The translations under genes were made by a program, and so were the position numbers. DNA of 64,000 bases, taken from NCBI RefSeq assembly GCF_002355855.1, contig NZ_AP017655.1:1364001-1428000 (forward strand). Direction: 5' to 3'. The notes under the pieces are model-generated. The model had not been told where the DNA came from. It did not search any database and was given only the letters and a program-made list of their open reading frames with translations. Of the stretch, positions 47,881-56,725 are shown piece by piece (position 1 is the first letter of the stretch; each line of letters begins with the position of its first letter). Source of the DNA: Sphingobium cloacae (GTDB lineage: Bacteria; Pseudomonadota; Alphaproteobacteria; Sphingomonadales; Sphingomonadaceae).

Positions 47881-49142
47881 CGCTCAAGCGAGCGATCCCC
47901 TTCCCTCTGCTCGCCTGCCTGCTGGCGGGCGCCTCCCTGCCCGCGCGGGCGACGACCCTCCAAGAGGCGATCGCGGCGGCCATGAGCCATGCGCCGGAGA
48001 TCGAAGCGGCGCGCGCCGATACCGACGCGGCCGACGCCCGGATCAGGGAAGCGCGTGGCCAGGGCCTGCCCAGCGCGACGTTGAGCGGCACGATCGGCCA
48101 TGGCCGCCTCGATCCGCAAGGTTTCTTCGGCTTGCCGGCCGCGAACGTCACGCCTCGCGCAGCGCAGCTCACTATCGAGCAACCGCTGTTCCTGGGGGGC
48201 CGGGTCAGCGCCGGGATCGCGCAGGCGAAAGCGGGCAGCGAAGCGGCACGCGCCGGCGAAACCATGACGCGCAGCCAGATCGTCGTCGCGACGGTCCAGG
48301 CCTATGGCAATGTGCTGACCACGCGTCGCATGGTGGCGCTCTATGGGCAGATGGTCGCCCAGATGGAGGAGATCGAGCGCCAGGCCCGACTCCGCTTCAA
48401 AGCCGGTGAAAGCCCCAGCACAGATGTCGCACAGGCAACTGCCCGGCTTGCCGAAGCGCAGGCCGCCCTTGAAAACGCGCGCGGCCTCGCCGTTTCGGCC
48501 GATGCACGGTTCACCAACCTGACGGGCCTTGCCCCACGGGCTCTCCAGCCCATTCCGGCAAGTCCCGCCCTGCCCGCCTCGCTCGATGAAGCGCTCGACA
48601 GCGCGCGAGCGAACAATCCGGCGCTGGCGCAAGCGGAAGCTGCACTGGACGCCGCCCAGGCCGGCACGCGGGGCGCGCGAGCCGAACGCCTGCCCATGAT
48701 CGGTGCCTTTGCCGAAGGGGCAAGCGTGCGCGATCAGTTCTTCCCCGATTATCGCTCCGACGGGGCCACGATCGGCGTGCGGGCGCGCTGGCAGATATTC
48801 GCGGGCGGGCGTGTTTCGGCCAAGATCACCGAATCGGACAGTGCGGCAAGAGCGGCCGATGCGCGTGTGCGTGCCGCTCGATCGGCTGTCGACGAACAGA
48901 CGATCAGCGCCTTTTCAGCCGCGCGCGCGGCGTCGCTGGTCGAAGCCGCCGCAACTGCCCAAGCGCTCGCCGCCGCCCAGGCGCGCGACAGCGTTCGCCA
49001 TGAGGTCCGCGTGGGCATGAAACCCCAACTCGATCTTCTCGATGCCGAACGCGAGGCGACCGCCGCCGCCGTCAACGAGACCCGTTCGCAAAGCGATCGC
49101 ATCGTTGCCGCTTACCGGCTGCTCGCCCTTATGGGACGCTGA
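47877..49142 (+). CDS. TolC-family outer-membrane channel
   Basis: 421 residues with a signal peptide (cleavage after ARA, residue ~25). Two repeats of the outer-membrane efflux domain follow (LQEAIAAAMSHAPEIEAARAD, then LDEALDSARANNPALAQAEA), with the LDLLDAERE motif near the end. It completes the RND-adaptor pair of the divergent operon. It starts inside the stop of DUF2892 and shares frame with the broken sqr. Confidence 0.9.
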   Translation: MTLKRAIPFPLLACLLAGASLPARATTLQEAIAAAMSHAPEIEAARADTDAADARIREARGQGLPSATLSGTIGHGRLDPQGFFGLPAANVTPRAAQLTIEQPLFLGGRVSAGIAQAKAGSEAARAGETMTRSQIVVATVQAYGNVLTTRRMVALYGQMVAQMEEIERQARLRFKAGESPSTDVAQATARLAEAQAALENARGLAVSADARFTNLTGLAPRALQPIPASPALPASLDEALDSARANNPALAQAEAALDAAQAGTRGARAERLPMIGAFAEGASVRDQFFPDYRSDGATIGVRARWQIFAGGRVSAKITESDSAARAADARVRAARSAVDEQTISAFSAARAASLVEAAATAQALAAAQARDSVRHEVRVGMKPQLDLLDAEREATAAAVNETRSQSDRIVAAYRLLALMGR

Positions 49143-49159
49143 ACTTCACAGGAGACGAC

Positions 49160-49501
49160 ATGCATAAAGACTGGCCGAAAATGGCTGCCGAACTGAACGG
49201 CGCAATCAAGGAAGTGCGGCTGGGTACGCCCGAGGTCATGCAGGCATTTTCCGCCATGGCGGCGGCCGCGACCAAGGCAGGCGCCCTCGACGCCAAAACG
49301 AAGGAACTGATCGCGCTGGCCATTGCGGTGGCGATCCGTTGCGACGGCTGCGTGGCGTTCCATGCCAAGGCGGCCGTGCAGAAGGGGGCGACCCGCGACG
49401 AGGTGATGGAGACGATGGGCATGGCTCTGTACATGGGCGCCGGCCCCAGCCTCATGTATGCCGCGCAGGCGGTCGAGGCGTTCGATCAATTCTCCGACTA
49501 G
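49160..49501 (+). CDS. AhpD-like carboxymuconolactone decarboxylase family protein
   Basis: 113 residues with the redox motif RCDGCVAFHAKAA (CxxC...H) near residues 54-66, as in AhpD-type peroxidase partners. It probably acts as a thiol-disulfide protein against peroxides or sulfane sulfur. It lies 17 bp after tolC, the last gene of the sqr operon. Confidence 0.88.
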   Translation: MHKDWPKMAAELNGAIKEVRLGTPEVMQAFSAMAAAATKAGALDAKTKELIALAIAVAIRCDGCVAFHAKAAVQKGATRDEVMETMGMALYMGAGPSLMYAAQAVEAFDQFSD

Positions 49502-49597
49502 GAGAAACGATACATGCCCATGCCGGCAAATCGGCGGTATGACCGGTCGCCGATCCGCCCGCAGGTCCATGGGGAGACCCGCGGGCGAAACCAGTGC

Positions 49598-49630
49598 GGG
49601 AAGATGCTGTCCCAGCTAACGCATCTTCCC
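49598..49630. terminator. Hairpin between convergent genes
   Basis: Perfect 10-bp stem GGGAAGATGC / GCATCTTCCC with a 13-base loop between the ahpD-like and TonB-receptor genes. The flanking T run is short. Confidence 0.55.
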
Positions 49631-49637
49631 TCTCATA

Positions 49638-52022
49638 TCAGCGGCGGACGCTCAGCGTGACGCCGAAGGTACGCGGACGGAAGGTACCCGAGCGATACCA
49701 GGTCGAACCGGGCAACTCGTGATACAGGCTGACCAGAGGCAGGCTGTTGGTCACATTGTTGATGAAGAAGCTGAGATCAACATTGCTGTTTCCACCCGCA
49801 TCGATGCGCGCGCCGAAGCGCAGGTCGAGCTGCGAGGTCGCCGGTGGCCGCGGCAGTTCCGGATCGACCAGGATCGAGTCGAGGTCGAGCGGCTTGGTGA
49901 TGCGGCTGCTATAGCTGAAGTCCGCGCGCGCATAGGCTTCGGAATCGCCCACCGGCTGGGTGAATTCGCCGTTCAACTGGATCGTCCACGGCGCCACGCG
50001 CGGGAAGGGCTCGCCTGCCTTGCGGACAGTGGTCCCGTCCAGGCCCGGAATCGCCGTGGTGTACCGCGCATGGGTATAGGCCACCGAGCCGCCCAAGGTG
50101 AGTTGGCGGATCGGCTGGACGGTCACGGAAAGATCGAAGCCGTCGATCTTCGCGTCGCCCAGGTTCAGCGCGGCGTAAACCGTGCAGAGCGGCAGGTTGA
50201 ACATCGTCTGCACATTCTTCCAGTCGATGCGATAGGCCGAAGCGTCTATCACCACCTTGCCGCCGAACAGGCGGCTCTTGGCGCCGACTTCATAGCTCCA
50301 GATGGAGTCCGGCTTGAGGCGGAGCGTCGCATAGGGATCGAAGCCGATCGCCTGGGCTTCAGGCTCGCAGCGCGCGCCCACCGGCGGCGATATGCCCGGA
50401 CCGCGAATGCCCTTCGATGCCGATGCATAGAGCATGGTGTCGCGGTCGGCCTGGAACGACAGGCCTAACTTGGGCGTCAGATTGCGAACCGTCACGTCGC
50501 CTGTGTCGACGCGCCCGTTGGTCGCATAGAGCGGACCGGCGGTGAAGCCGGTGAACTTGTAGTTGGCGATCGTATAACGCGCGCCGGCGGTCAGCTTCAC
50601 ACGAGGAACGATTTCATAATCCGCCTGCGCATAGACAGCGAACTGCTTGTCGCGATGCTCGTTGCGCTGGAACACGAAATATTCGTCCTGGTACAATTCG
50701 ACTTCATAAAGGTCGCTCAGCGTTTCGGTAAGCGGTTCGCCCCTCTGCGCTTCACCATAATTGATGAGCTCGAGAACGCGCGGGTCGCTGCCTGCATATT
50801 GATCGCGTACATAGGATTTCTGGAAAAACGCGCCGACGATCCAGTTTAAGCGATCGGTCGAATTATTGTCCTGCAAACGCAGTTCCTGCGTGAAGGCGGT
50901 CTGCTTCGTGCGGCTGGCGGTGCCGGGCACATAATCCTCGAAACCGGGAAGGAATTCCCCGGAAAACCCGGTGTTGAGCGCCGTAGAAAGAGAAGCATCG
51001 TCGCTCTGGCTGCGGGTCTTGCGATAGAAATAGGACGTGTCCGACACCAGCGTCGCGGCGCCGAGGTCCAGCTCCATCTTCAAGGCGGGCAGGTAGAACC
51101 GATCGTGCAGCGGTTCGGGGATCTTGTTCAGGCTGAGCTTCAGATCGCCGGTATGGCGATTGGAGGTCGCCAGTTCGAAACGCGAACCATCGGCGATCTT
51201 CTGCTTCTGGTAGAAGAACGACGGCGTGATCGTCAGATTCTCGCCAAGCTTCGCACCCAGTGCGAGACGGGCGGAAAAGGTGTCGGAATTGTTGATGTCG
51301 CTGTCCAGCGGCTTGTGGGTATAGCGATCCAGCCGATCGATATAGCCGCCGTCATGACGATACCAGACGCTGGCGCGGAAACCGACCTTGTCCTCGACCA
51401 GAGGCGCGCCGCCCGCAAGACCGGCCTCATAGCTGGTCGCGCCATGCTGGGTCGTGGCGATTTCCGTACGGCCGTACACGCTGACGTCGTTATATTCGGG
51501 CTTGGGCAGGATGAAGCGGATCGCGCCGCCCACCGAACCGCTGCCGAACAGCGTGCCCTGCGGGCCGCGCAGCACTTCGAGGCGCTCAAGGTCGAACACC
51601 TGCGGATAGGGGTTGCTGAGCGACGGGCTCACGCCGATACGGGTCTGCACCGGGGTGTCGTCGATATAGACGCCGGTGGTGGGGATGCCCGAGGCGGAGT
51701 CGACGCCGCGAATGGCGATCGAGGTCTGGCCCGTGCCGTACAGCACCGCGCTCTGACCGAAGGTGACGCCCGGTGTGATCTGCGCGATGTCCGCGATCGA
51801 ACGGACGCCCTGCTTGTCGAGTTCAAGCTGCCCCTTCGCGACGATGCTCGCGGGAACGCGGCTGAGGCTTTCCTCACGACGGTTCGCGGTCACGACGATT
51901 TCACCGATGCCGGTGTCCGCGGCCTGGGCGCCCTGCGCGGCATGCTGCGCATAGGCGGGCGCTGTGCCCACCGACAAACACCCAAGCGCGAACAGCGCAT
52001 GTTTGAATTTTGCTGATTTCAT
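49638..52022 (-). CDS. TonB-dependent outer-membrane receptor
   Basis: 794 residues. A signal peptide (cleavage after AYA near 25), a TonB box-like GEIVVTANRR at ~43, a plug domain (LEVLRGPQGTLFGSGSVGGAIRF near 155) and a beta-barrel ending in the aromatic-type strand TFGVTLSVRR. The ligand is unknown; receptors with this plug are common in sphingomonads. The next gene, on the other strand, is a sulfhydrylase, so an organosulfur ligand is conceivable but only a guess. Confidence 0.93.
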   Translation of the reverse strand: MKSAKFKHALFALGCLSVGTAPAYAQHAAQGAQAADTGIGEIVVTANRREESLSRVPASIVAKGQLELDKQGVRSIADIAQITPGVTFGQSAVLYGTGQTSIAIRGVDSASGIPTTGVYIDDTPVQTRIGVSPSLSNPYPQVFDLERLEVLRGPQGTLFGSGSVGGAIRFILPKPEYNDVSVYGRTEIATTQHGATSYEAGLAGGAPLVEDKVGFRASVWYRHDGGYIDRLDRYTHKPLDSDINNSDTFSARLALGAKLGENLTITPSFFYQKQKIADGSRFELATSNRHTGDLKLSLNKIPEPLHDRFYLPALKMELDLGAATLVSDTSYFYRKTRSQSDDASLSTALNTGFSGEFLPGFEDYVPGTASRTKQTAFTQELRLQDNNSTDRLNWIVGAFFQKSYVRDQYAGSDPRVLELINYGEAQRGEPLTETLSDLYEVELYQDEYFVFQRNEHRDKQFAVYAQADYEIVPRVKLTAGARYTIANYKFTGFTAGPLYATNGRVDTGDVTVRNLTPKLGLSFQADRDTMLYASASKGIRGPGISPPVGARCEPEAQAIGFDPYATLRLKPDSIWSYEVGAKSRLFGGKVVIDASAYRIDWKNVQTMFNLPLCTVYAALNLGDAKIDGFDLSVTVQPIRQLTLGGSVAYTHARYTTAIPGLDGTTVRKAGEPFPRVAPWTIQLNGEFTQPVGDSEAYARADFSYSSRITKPLDLDSILVDPELPRPPATSQLDLRFGARIDAGGNSNVDLSFFINNVTNSLPLVSLYHELPGSTWYRSGTFRPRTFGVTLSVRR

Positions 52023-52053
52023 ATGAAAGACCTCCCTGAAATTTCTTTATAGC

Positions 52054-52087
52054 TAAACTATCGCAATAAATTTTATGATTAAACTAT
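52054..52087. promoter_or_regulatory. Direct repeats upstream of the TonB receptor
   Basis: TAAACTAT occurs at 52054-52061 and 52080-52087, 26 bp apart, in the AT-rich leader of the receptor. They lie on the same face of the helix to within about half a turn and could bind a regulator. Confidence 0.4.
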
Positions 52088-52566
52088 TTTGATAGGGATG
52101 TGCAGATTTTTGGCTGCTGCGTTATGCGTTGACGAACGAAACTGCGTGGGTGAGGCTTGAAGCCTGGCCGATGACGAAAACGCCTATGACCACGCCCGAT
52201 CTCGAACCATTATCGATGCGCGTGGTCATAATCTTCCCCTAGGACTGAGACATTCTCTCTGTCGGCCTGCCAGCTTTGCCTGGCATGTTGTTGTCGCACT
52301 GACCGTGCGACGTAACGAATGCGCATTTTACCCGTCGCGCCGCGTGAGCTTGATTGCATAACAGGCCATAATATCTGCAAAACTGGCCAATTGCGGCACT
52401 GCCTTTCAGCCGGGCCCTCAGGAGAAATCGCGTCAGGACGCGGTATCGGAACATGGCTTCTCAAACATCGACGATCCGACGCCTGCCCCATTTGCACCGG
52501 CCCCTTGTCAAACAGCGGCAAATCGACGAGCTTCGCCTTGACCAAAAGACAGGCAAGAGGATTATC
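52088..52566. other. Long leader between TonB receptor and metY
   Basis: No gene found; a frame from 52453 is the extended metY opening. Two structures are visible: inverted repeat TATGACCACGC / GCGTGGTCATA (52185-52195, 52220-52230) and hairpin GTCGCAC / GTGCGAC (52293-52299, 52305-52311). No known SAM-riboswitch consensus is recognisable. Confidence 0.5.
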
Positions 52567-53865
52567 GTGGCCAAGAAGAAACTGCACCCCGAAACGCTGG
52601 CCATCCATGCGGGATGGCGCGCCGATCCGGCTACGGGCGCAGTGGCTCCGCCCATTTATCAGACCACATCCTATCAGTTCCAGAGCGCCGACCATGCCGC
52701 GCGCCTCTTCGCCTTGCAGGAGTTCGGCGGCCTCTACACGCGGCTGGCCAATCCCACGACCGGCATTCTCGAAGAACGCATCGCCGCCCTTGAAGGAGGG
52801 GCTGCGGCCGTGGCGACGGCCTCGGGGCAGGCCGCGTCGGCTTATTCAATCCAGAACCTCGCGCGGGCGGGCGACAATATCGTCAGTTCCACGGACCTTT
52901 ATGGCGACACGTGGAACCTGTTCGCCAACACGCTCAAGGATATGGGGATCGAGGCGCGGTTCGTTGATCCGTCCGATCCCGAAGCCTTCGTCCGCGCCAG
53001 CGACGATCGGACCCGCGCCTGGTATGTGGAAACGCTCCCCAATCCCAAGCTGGTCGTCTGCCCCATCGCGGAGATCGCGGCGCTGGGCCGGCCGCTGGGC
53101 ATACCGCTGATCGTCGACAACACCGCCGCGCCGATGATCGCGCGTCCGCTCGATCATGGCGCGGCGATCGTGGTCTATTCGACCACGAAATTCATCGGCG
53201 GGCACGGCACGTCGCTGGGCGGCATGATCGTCGACGGCGGCAATTTCGACTGGAGCGCCCATGCCGCCCGCCAGCCCCTGCTGAACCAGCCCGATCCAAG
53301 CTATCACGGCCTTGTCTGGACGGAGGCCGCACAATCCATCGGGCCCATTGCCTATGCCTTCCGCGTTCGCGCGGTGCTGCTGCGCGACCTGGGCGCCTGC
53401 ATGTCGCCCTTCAATGCCTTCCAGCTTTTGCAAGGCCTGGAAACGCTGCCGCTCCGCATGGCGCGCCATAGCGAGAACACGGTCAGGGTCGTGGACTTCC
53501 TGCGCGGCCGCTCCGATGTGACGAAGGTCATTCACCCCTCCTGCCAGACCGGCGTGCAGGCCGAACGCGCGGCCAAATATCTGGTGGGCGGCCAGGGCGG
53601 TCTGCTCGGCTTCGAACTTGCTGGCGGCCGGGAGGCGGGACGGCGCTTCATCGACGCTCTGGAGCTGTTCTACCATGTCGCCAATATCGGCGATGCCCGC
53701 AGCCTGGCGATTCATCCGGCATCCACCACCCATTCGCAGCTGACCGCCGAGGAGCAGGGCGCGGCAGGCGTTTCGGAAGGCTATGTACGCCTTTCGATCG
53801 GGCTGGAACATATCGGCGATATATTGGACGATCTGACCCAGGCGCTCGACCGGGCGGCAGGTTGA
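52567..53865 (+). CDS. metY: O-acetylhomoserine sulfhydrylase (aminocarboxypropyltransferase)
   Basis: The PLP enzyme makes homocysteine from O-acetylhomoserine and sulfide, feeding methionine synthesis. 432 residues; LHPETLAIHAGW at the start, the PLP lysine in YSTTKFIGGHGTSLGG near residue 210, and SLAIHPASTTHSQL near 385 are all typical. GTG 52567 with AAGAGG upstream chosen; an ATG opening at 52453 adds unconserved residues. As a sulfide-using enzyme it fits the sulfur theme of the cluster before it. Confidence 0.9.
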   Translation: MAKKKLHPETLAIHAGWRADPATGAVAPPIYQTTSYQFQSADHAARLFALQEFGGLYTRLANPTTGILEERIAALEGGAAAVATASGQAASAYSIQNLARAGDNIVSSTDLYGDTWNLFANTLKDMGIEARFVDPSDPEAFVRASDDRTRAWYVETLPNPKLVVCPIAEIAALGRPLGIPLIVDNTAAPMIARPLDHGAAIVVYSTTKFIGGHGTSLGGMIVDGGNFDWSAHAARQPLLNQPDPSYHGLVWTEAAQSIGPIAYAFRVRAVLLRDLGACMSPFNAFQLLQGLETLPLRMARHSENTVRVVDFLRGRSDVTKVIHPSCQTGVQAERAAKYLVGGQGGLLGFELAGGREAGRRFIDALELFYHVANIGDARSLAIHPASTTHSQLTAEEQGAAGVSEGYVRLSIGLEHIGDILDDLTQALDRAAG

Positions 53866-53959
53866 TGGCTGGTTCCAGTAAAAATCCCCGCATGCACTCT
53901 TGAAAGCGGAGGCAAAGCCGTCCAATCACGCGCTCGGCAATGACAGAGGATGAGCGCGG

Positions 53960-55186
53960 ATGAGCTATTATGACGTTCTGATCGTGGGGGCGGGCCATGC
54001 CGGGGCGCAAGCGGCGATTTCCCTGCGTCAGCTTGGGTTCGAAGGATCGATCGGCATGATCGGCGATGAAAAGGACCTGCCTTATGAACGCCCGCCTCTG
54101 TCCAAGGAATATTTCGCGGGCGACAAGGGTTTCGAGCGCATCCTGATCAGGCCCGCCGCCTTCTGGGAAGAGCGCAAGGTCGACATGCTGCTGGGCAAGC
54201 GCGTGAAGCATGTCGATCCCGCCACCAAAATCGTCACGGCGGGCGGCGAGGAAATCGGTTATGACAAGCTGATCTGGGCGACGGGCGGCAGTCCGCGCAT
54301 GCTGACCTGCAACGGCGCGGACGCTTCCAACGTCCATGCGGTCCGCCGCCGGGACGATGTCGACGCCATGATGGCGAAGATGGACCAGATCGGTCATGTG
54401 ACCGTGATCGGCGGAGGTTATATCGGACTGGAGGCTGCGGCCGTCCTCACCAAATTCGGCAAGAAGGTGGTGCTGCTGGAGGCACTCGACCGGGTGCTGG
54501 CCCGTGTGGCGGGGGAAGAGCTTTCGCGCTTTTACGAGGCCGAGCATCGGGCCCATGGCGTGGACCTGCGGACCGGCGCGAAGATGGACTGCATCGAGGT
54601 CAGGGACGGCAAGGCGACCGCCGTGCTGATGCAGGACGGCGAGCGGATCGAGACGGACATGGTGATCGTCGGCATCGGCATCGTGCCGGAAACCGGTCCC
54701 CTGATCGCGGCGGGCGCGGTCGGCGGGAACGGTGTCGACGTGGACGAATATTGCCGCACCAGCCTGCCCGATGTCTATGCCGTGGGCGATTGCGCGGCGC
54801 ATGCCAACCGCTTTGCGCGAGGCGCGCAGCTTCGCCTGGAATCCGTGCAGAATGCCAATGACCAGGCGAAAACGGCGGTGGCGCACATCATGGGCAAGGA
54901 AGAAGCCTATGATGCGGTGCCGTGGTTCTGGTCGAACCAATATGATCTGAAATTGCAGACGGTGGGGCTGTCGACCGGGCATGACCAGGCCATCCTGCGC
55001 GGCGATCCCGCAACGCGCAGCTTTTCCGTGCTTTACCTGAAGGGCGGCAAGCTGATCGCGCTGGATTGCGTCAATGCCGTGAAGGATTATGTGCAGGGAC
55101 GCGCCCATGTGTTGTCCGGCGCGGCGCTGGATCAGGCGCAACTGGCGGATTCATCCGTCCCGCTCAAGGAAGTGGGTCTGGCGTAG
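53960..55186 (+). CDS. Ferredoxin/rubredoxin reductase-like FAD oxidoreductase
   Basis: 408 residues with an N-terminal FAD site ([11 protein letters not shown]), an NAD site ([12 protein letters not shown] near 152) and YAVGDCA near 272. [10 protein letters not shown] near residue 40 is typical of class I dioxygenase ferredoxin reductases. It passes electrons from NADH to a ferredoxin or rubredoxin for an oxygenase or P450, which is not in the window. AGAGGA upstream of the ATG. Confidence 0.88.
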   Translation: MSYYDVLIVGAGHAGAQAAISLRQLGFEGSIGMIGDEKDLPYERPPLSKEYFAGDKGFERILIRPAAFWEERKVDMLLGKRVKHVDPATKIVTAGGEEIGYDKLIWATGGSPRMLTCNGADASNVHAVRRRDDVDAMMAKMDQIGHVTVIGGGYIGLEAAAVLTKFGKKVVLLEALDRVLARVAGEELSRFYEAEHRAHGVDLRTGAKMDCIEVRDGKATAVLMQDGERIETDMVIVGIGIVPETGPLIAAGAVGGNGVDVDEYCRTSLPDVYAVGDCAAHANRFARGAQLRLESVQNANDQAKTAVAHIMGKEEAYDAVPWFWSNQYDLKLQTVGLSTGHDQAILRGDPATRSFSVLYLKGGKLIALDCVNAVKDYVQGRAHVLSGAALDQAQLADSSVPLKEVGLA

Positions 55187-55192
55187 ATTTCC

Positions 55193-55708
55193 CTAACCCC
55201 GAAAGCAGGATCTGGCGGCCAGTTCCCACGGGCCGCCACGATAATGCCAGACCGCCAATCCCGTGATGGCGAGCGGACGCGGACGGAACCCGGCTTTCAA
55301 CCGCCCCGCAAGCGCCCTCGCCTCCTTTGCCGTGACCTTGTTCTGCACGGTGACGTGCAGGCGCGGGCGGGCGAGGTCCTGCGGTACCAGCAGACTGGAA
55401 AAGGCATCGGCCAGTTCCAACCATATATCCATGAGCGCAGGGCTTTCGACGCGATACGCGACGCCGTGCTCCAGGAGGAGGACGCCCGCCAGCGACGCCT
55501 TGGGCGGCGGCGAGGCGCAGAGAGTTTTGATCCGCACCGCCACTTCACCAAGCGTGGACGGCGGCAAATGGCGAAACAGGGTCAGATGCGCAGGCAGGAC
55601 GTTGCGGTCCGGCGGATAATAAGCCCGCCTCTGCCGGTCGAGCCAGGCAAAGTCCTCGCCACCCATGAGCCCGGTGACGACGATCGGCGCAAGGAGGCGG
55701 CCGGTCAT
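55193..55708 (-). CDS. 2'-5' RNA ligase-like (2H phosphoesterase) protein
   Basis: 171 residues with two HxT/S motifs, AHLTLF (~residue 43) and LHVTVQNK (~118), the hallmark of 2H phosphoesterases. It may act on cyclic phosphodiesters in RNA or nucleotides; the substrate is not known. Convergent with the ferredoxin reductase (6 bp). Confidence 0.82.
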   Translation of the reverse strand: MTGRLLAPIVVTGLMGGEDFAWLDRQRRAYYPPDRNVLPAHLTLFRHLPPSTLGEVAVRIKTLCASPPPKASLAGVLLLEHGVAYRVESPALMDIWLELADAFSSLLVPQDLARPRLHVTVQNKVTAKEARALAGRLKAGFRPRPLAITGLAVWHYRGGPWELAARSCFRG

Positions 55709-55743
55709 GGATCAGCGCCGCCGGAAAAGCCGCACGCTACAGG

Positions 55744-56715
55744 TCAAAGTTCCCCGCGCGCGCGCCGGATTTCGAACCATTTGCGGACATTTTCATTATG
55801 TTCCTGATAGGTGTCGGCGAAGATATGCCCGCCCTTCCCATCCGCCACGAAATAGAGAGCCTTCGTTTCCGCCGGGTGCAGCACCGCCAGCAGGGACAGC
55901 CGCCCCGGATTGGCGATCGGCCCCTTAGGCAGGCCCACCATGGCATAGGTGTTATAATCGTTGACCGCCGCGATTTCGGACTTCCGGATGCGGCGGCCCA
56001 GCGGTTTCCCCTTGGTGATGGGATAGATGATGGTCGGATCGGCCTGAAGCATCATCTTCGCCCGCAGCCGGTTGGCATAGACGCCCGCGACCATCGGCCT
56101 TTCCTCCGGGATCGCCGTTTCCTTCTCCACGATGCTGGCGAGGGTGACCGCCTCCTGCGGCGTCTTGACGACGAGGTTCGCCGCACGCTCCGCCCATAGT
56201 TTCGCGAGCCGGCGGTCCATCGCACCCTGCATCCGTTTCAGCACCGCCTCGCGGCTCTCCCCCTTCTGATAGGCATAGCTGTCCGGGAGGACGCTGCCTT
56301 CCTTGGGCACCTTGATTTCGCCAGTCAGTTCCTCATTCGCCATCAGCCGTTCGTAGACGAGGATCGAGGGCATGCCTTCGGGGATGGTGATCAGGCGGGT
56401 GAGCGTCTTTCCGCCCTGAAGGATCGTCAATATCTGCGAATTGCTCGCGCCCTTGGGGATGACGAATTCCCCGGCCTTGATCGGCGTCCCGCGCCCGAAA
56501 ACCTTGGCGCGCGTCAGGAAAGCATCGGCGGAGCGCACCGCCCCCGCCTGTTTCAACAGCACCGCCGCGTCGGAAAGGGTCGCCCCCTCCGGCACCATCA
56601 GCGTGATATTCTGCGCCGCAGGTCCCGCCTCCGTCCATCCATAGACGAAGCGGAAAGCGATGAAGGCCGCGACGGCAAGGCCGATCAGCAATATGCCACA
56701 GCCAAGCCGCCGCAT
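55744..56715 (-). CDS. mltG: Endolytic murein transglycosylase MltG
   Basis: 323 residues with an N-terminal membrane anchor (~5-25), a LysM-like segment (~35-80) and the YceG domain, including VTLASIVEKETAIPEERP with the catalytic Glu near residue 215. It cuts growing glycan strands at the inner membrane. It lies 10 bp after fabF, the common fabF-mltG order. Confidence 0.94.
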   Translation of the reverse strand: MRRLGCGILLIGLAVAAFIAFRFVYGWTEAGPAAQNITLMVPEGATLSDAAVLLKQAGAVRSADAFLTRAKVFGRGTPIKAGEFVIPKGASNSQILTILQGGKTLTRLITIPEGMPSILVYERLMANEELTGEIKVPKEGSVLPDSYAYQKGESREAVLKRMQGAMDRRLAKLWAERAANLVVKTPQEAVTLASIVEKETAIPEERPMVAGVYANRLRAKMMLQADPTIIYPITKGKPLGRRIRKSEIAAVNDYNTYAMVGLPKGPIANPGRLSLLAVLHPAETKALYFVADGKGGHIFADTYQEHNENVRKWFEIRRARGEL

Positions 56716-56725
56716 GCTATGTTCC

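Noticed and set aside
46551..49142. A genuine SQR-TolC fusion protein
   Set aside because: TolC has its own signal peptide and a start overlapping DUF2892, and the joining stretch reads as the wrong frame of DUF2892; a deletion artefact is simpler.
52400..52566. SAM riboswitch upstream of metY
   Set aside because: I could not find the conserved core of SAM-II, SAM-V or SAM/SAH classes by eye; only generic hairpins are visible.
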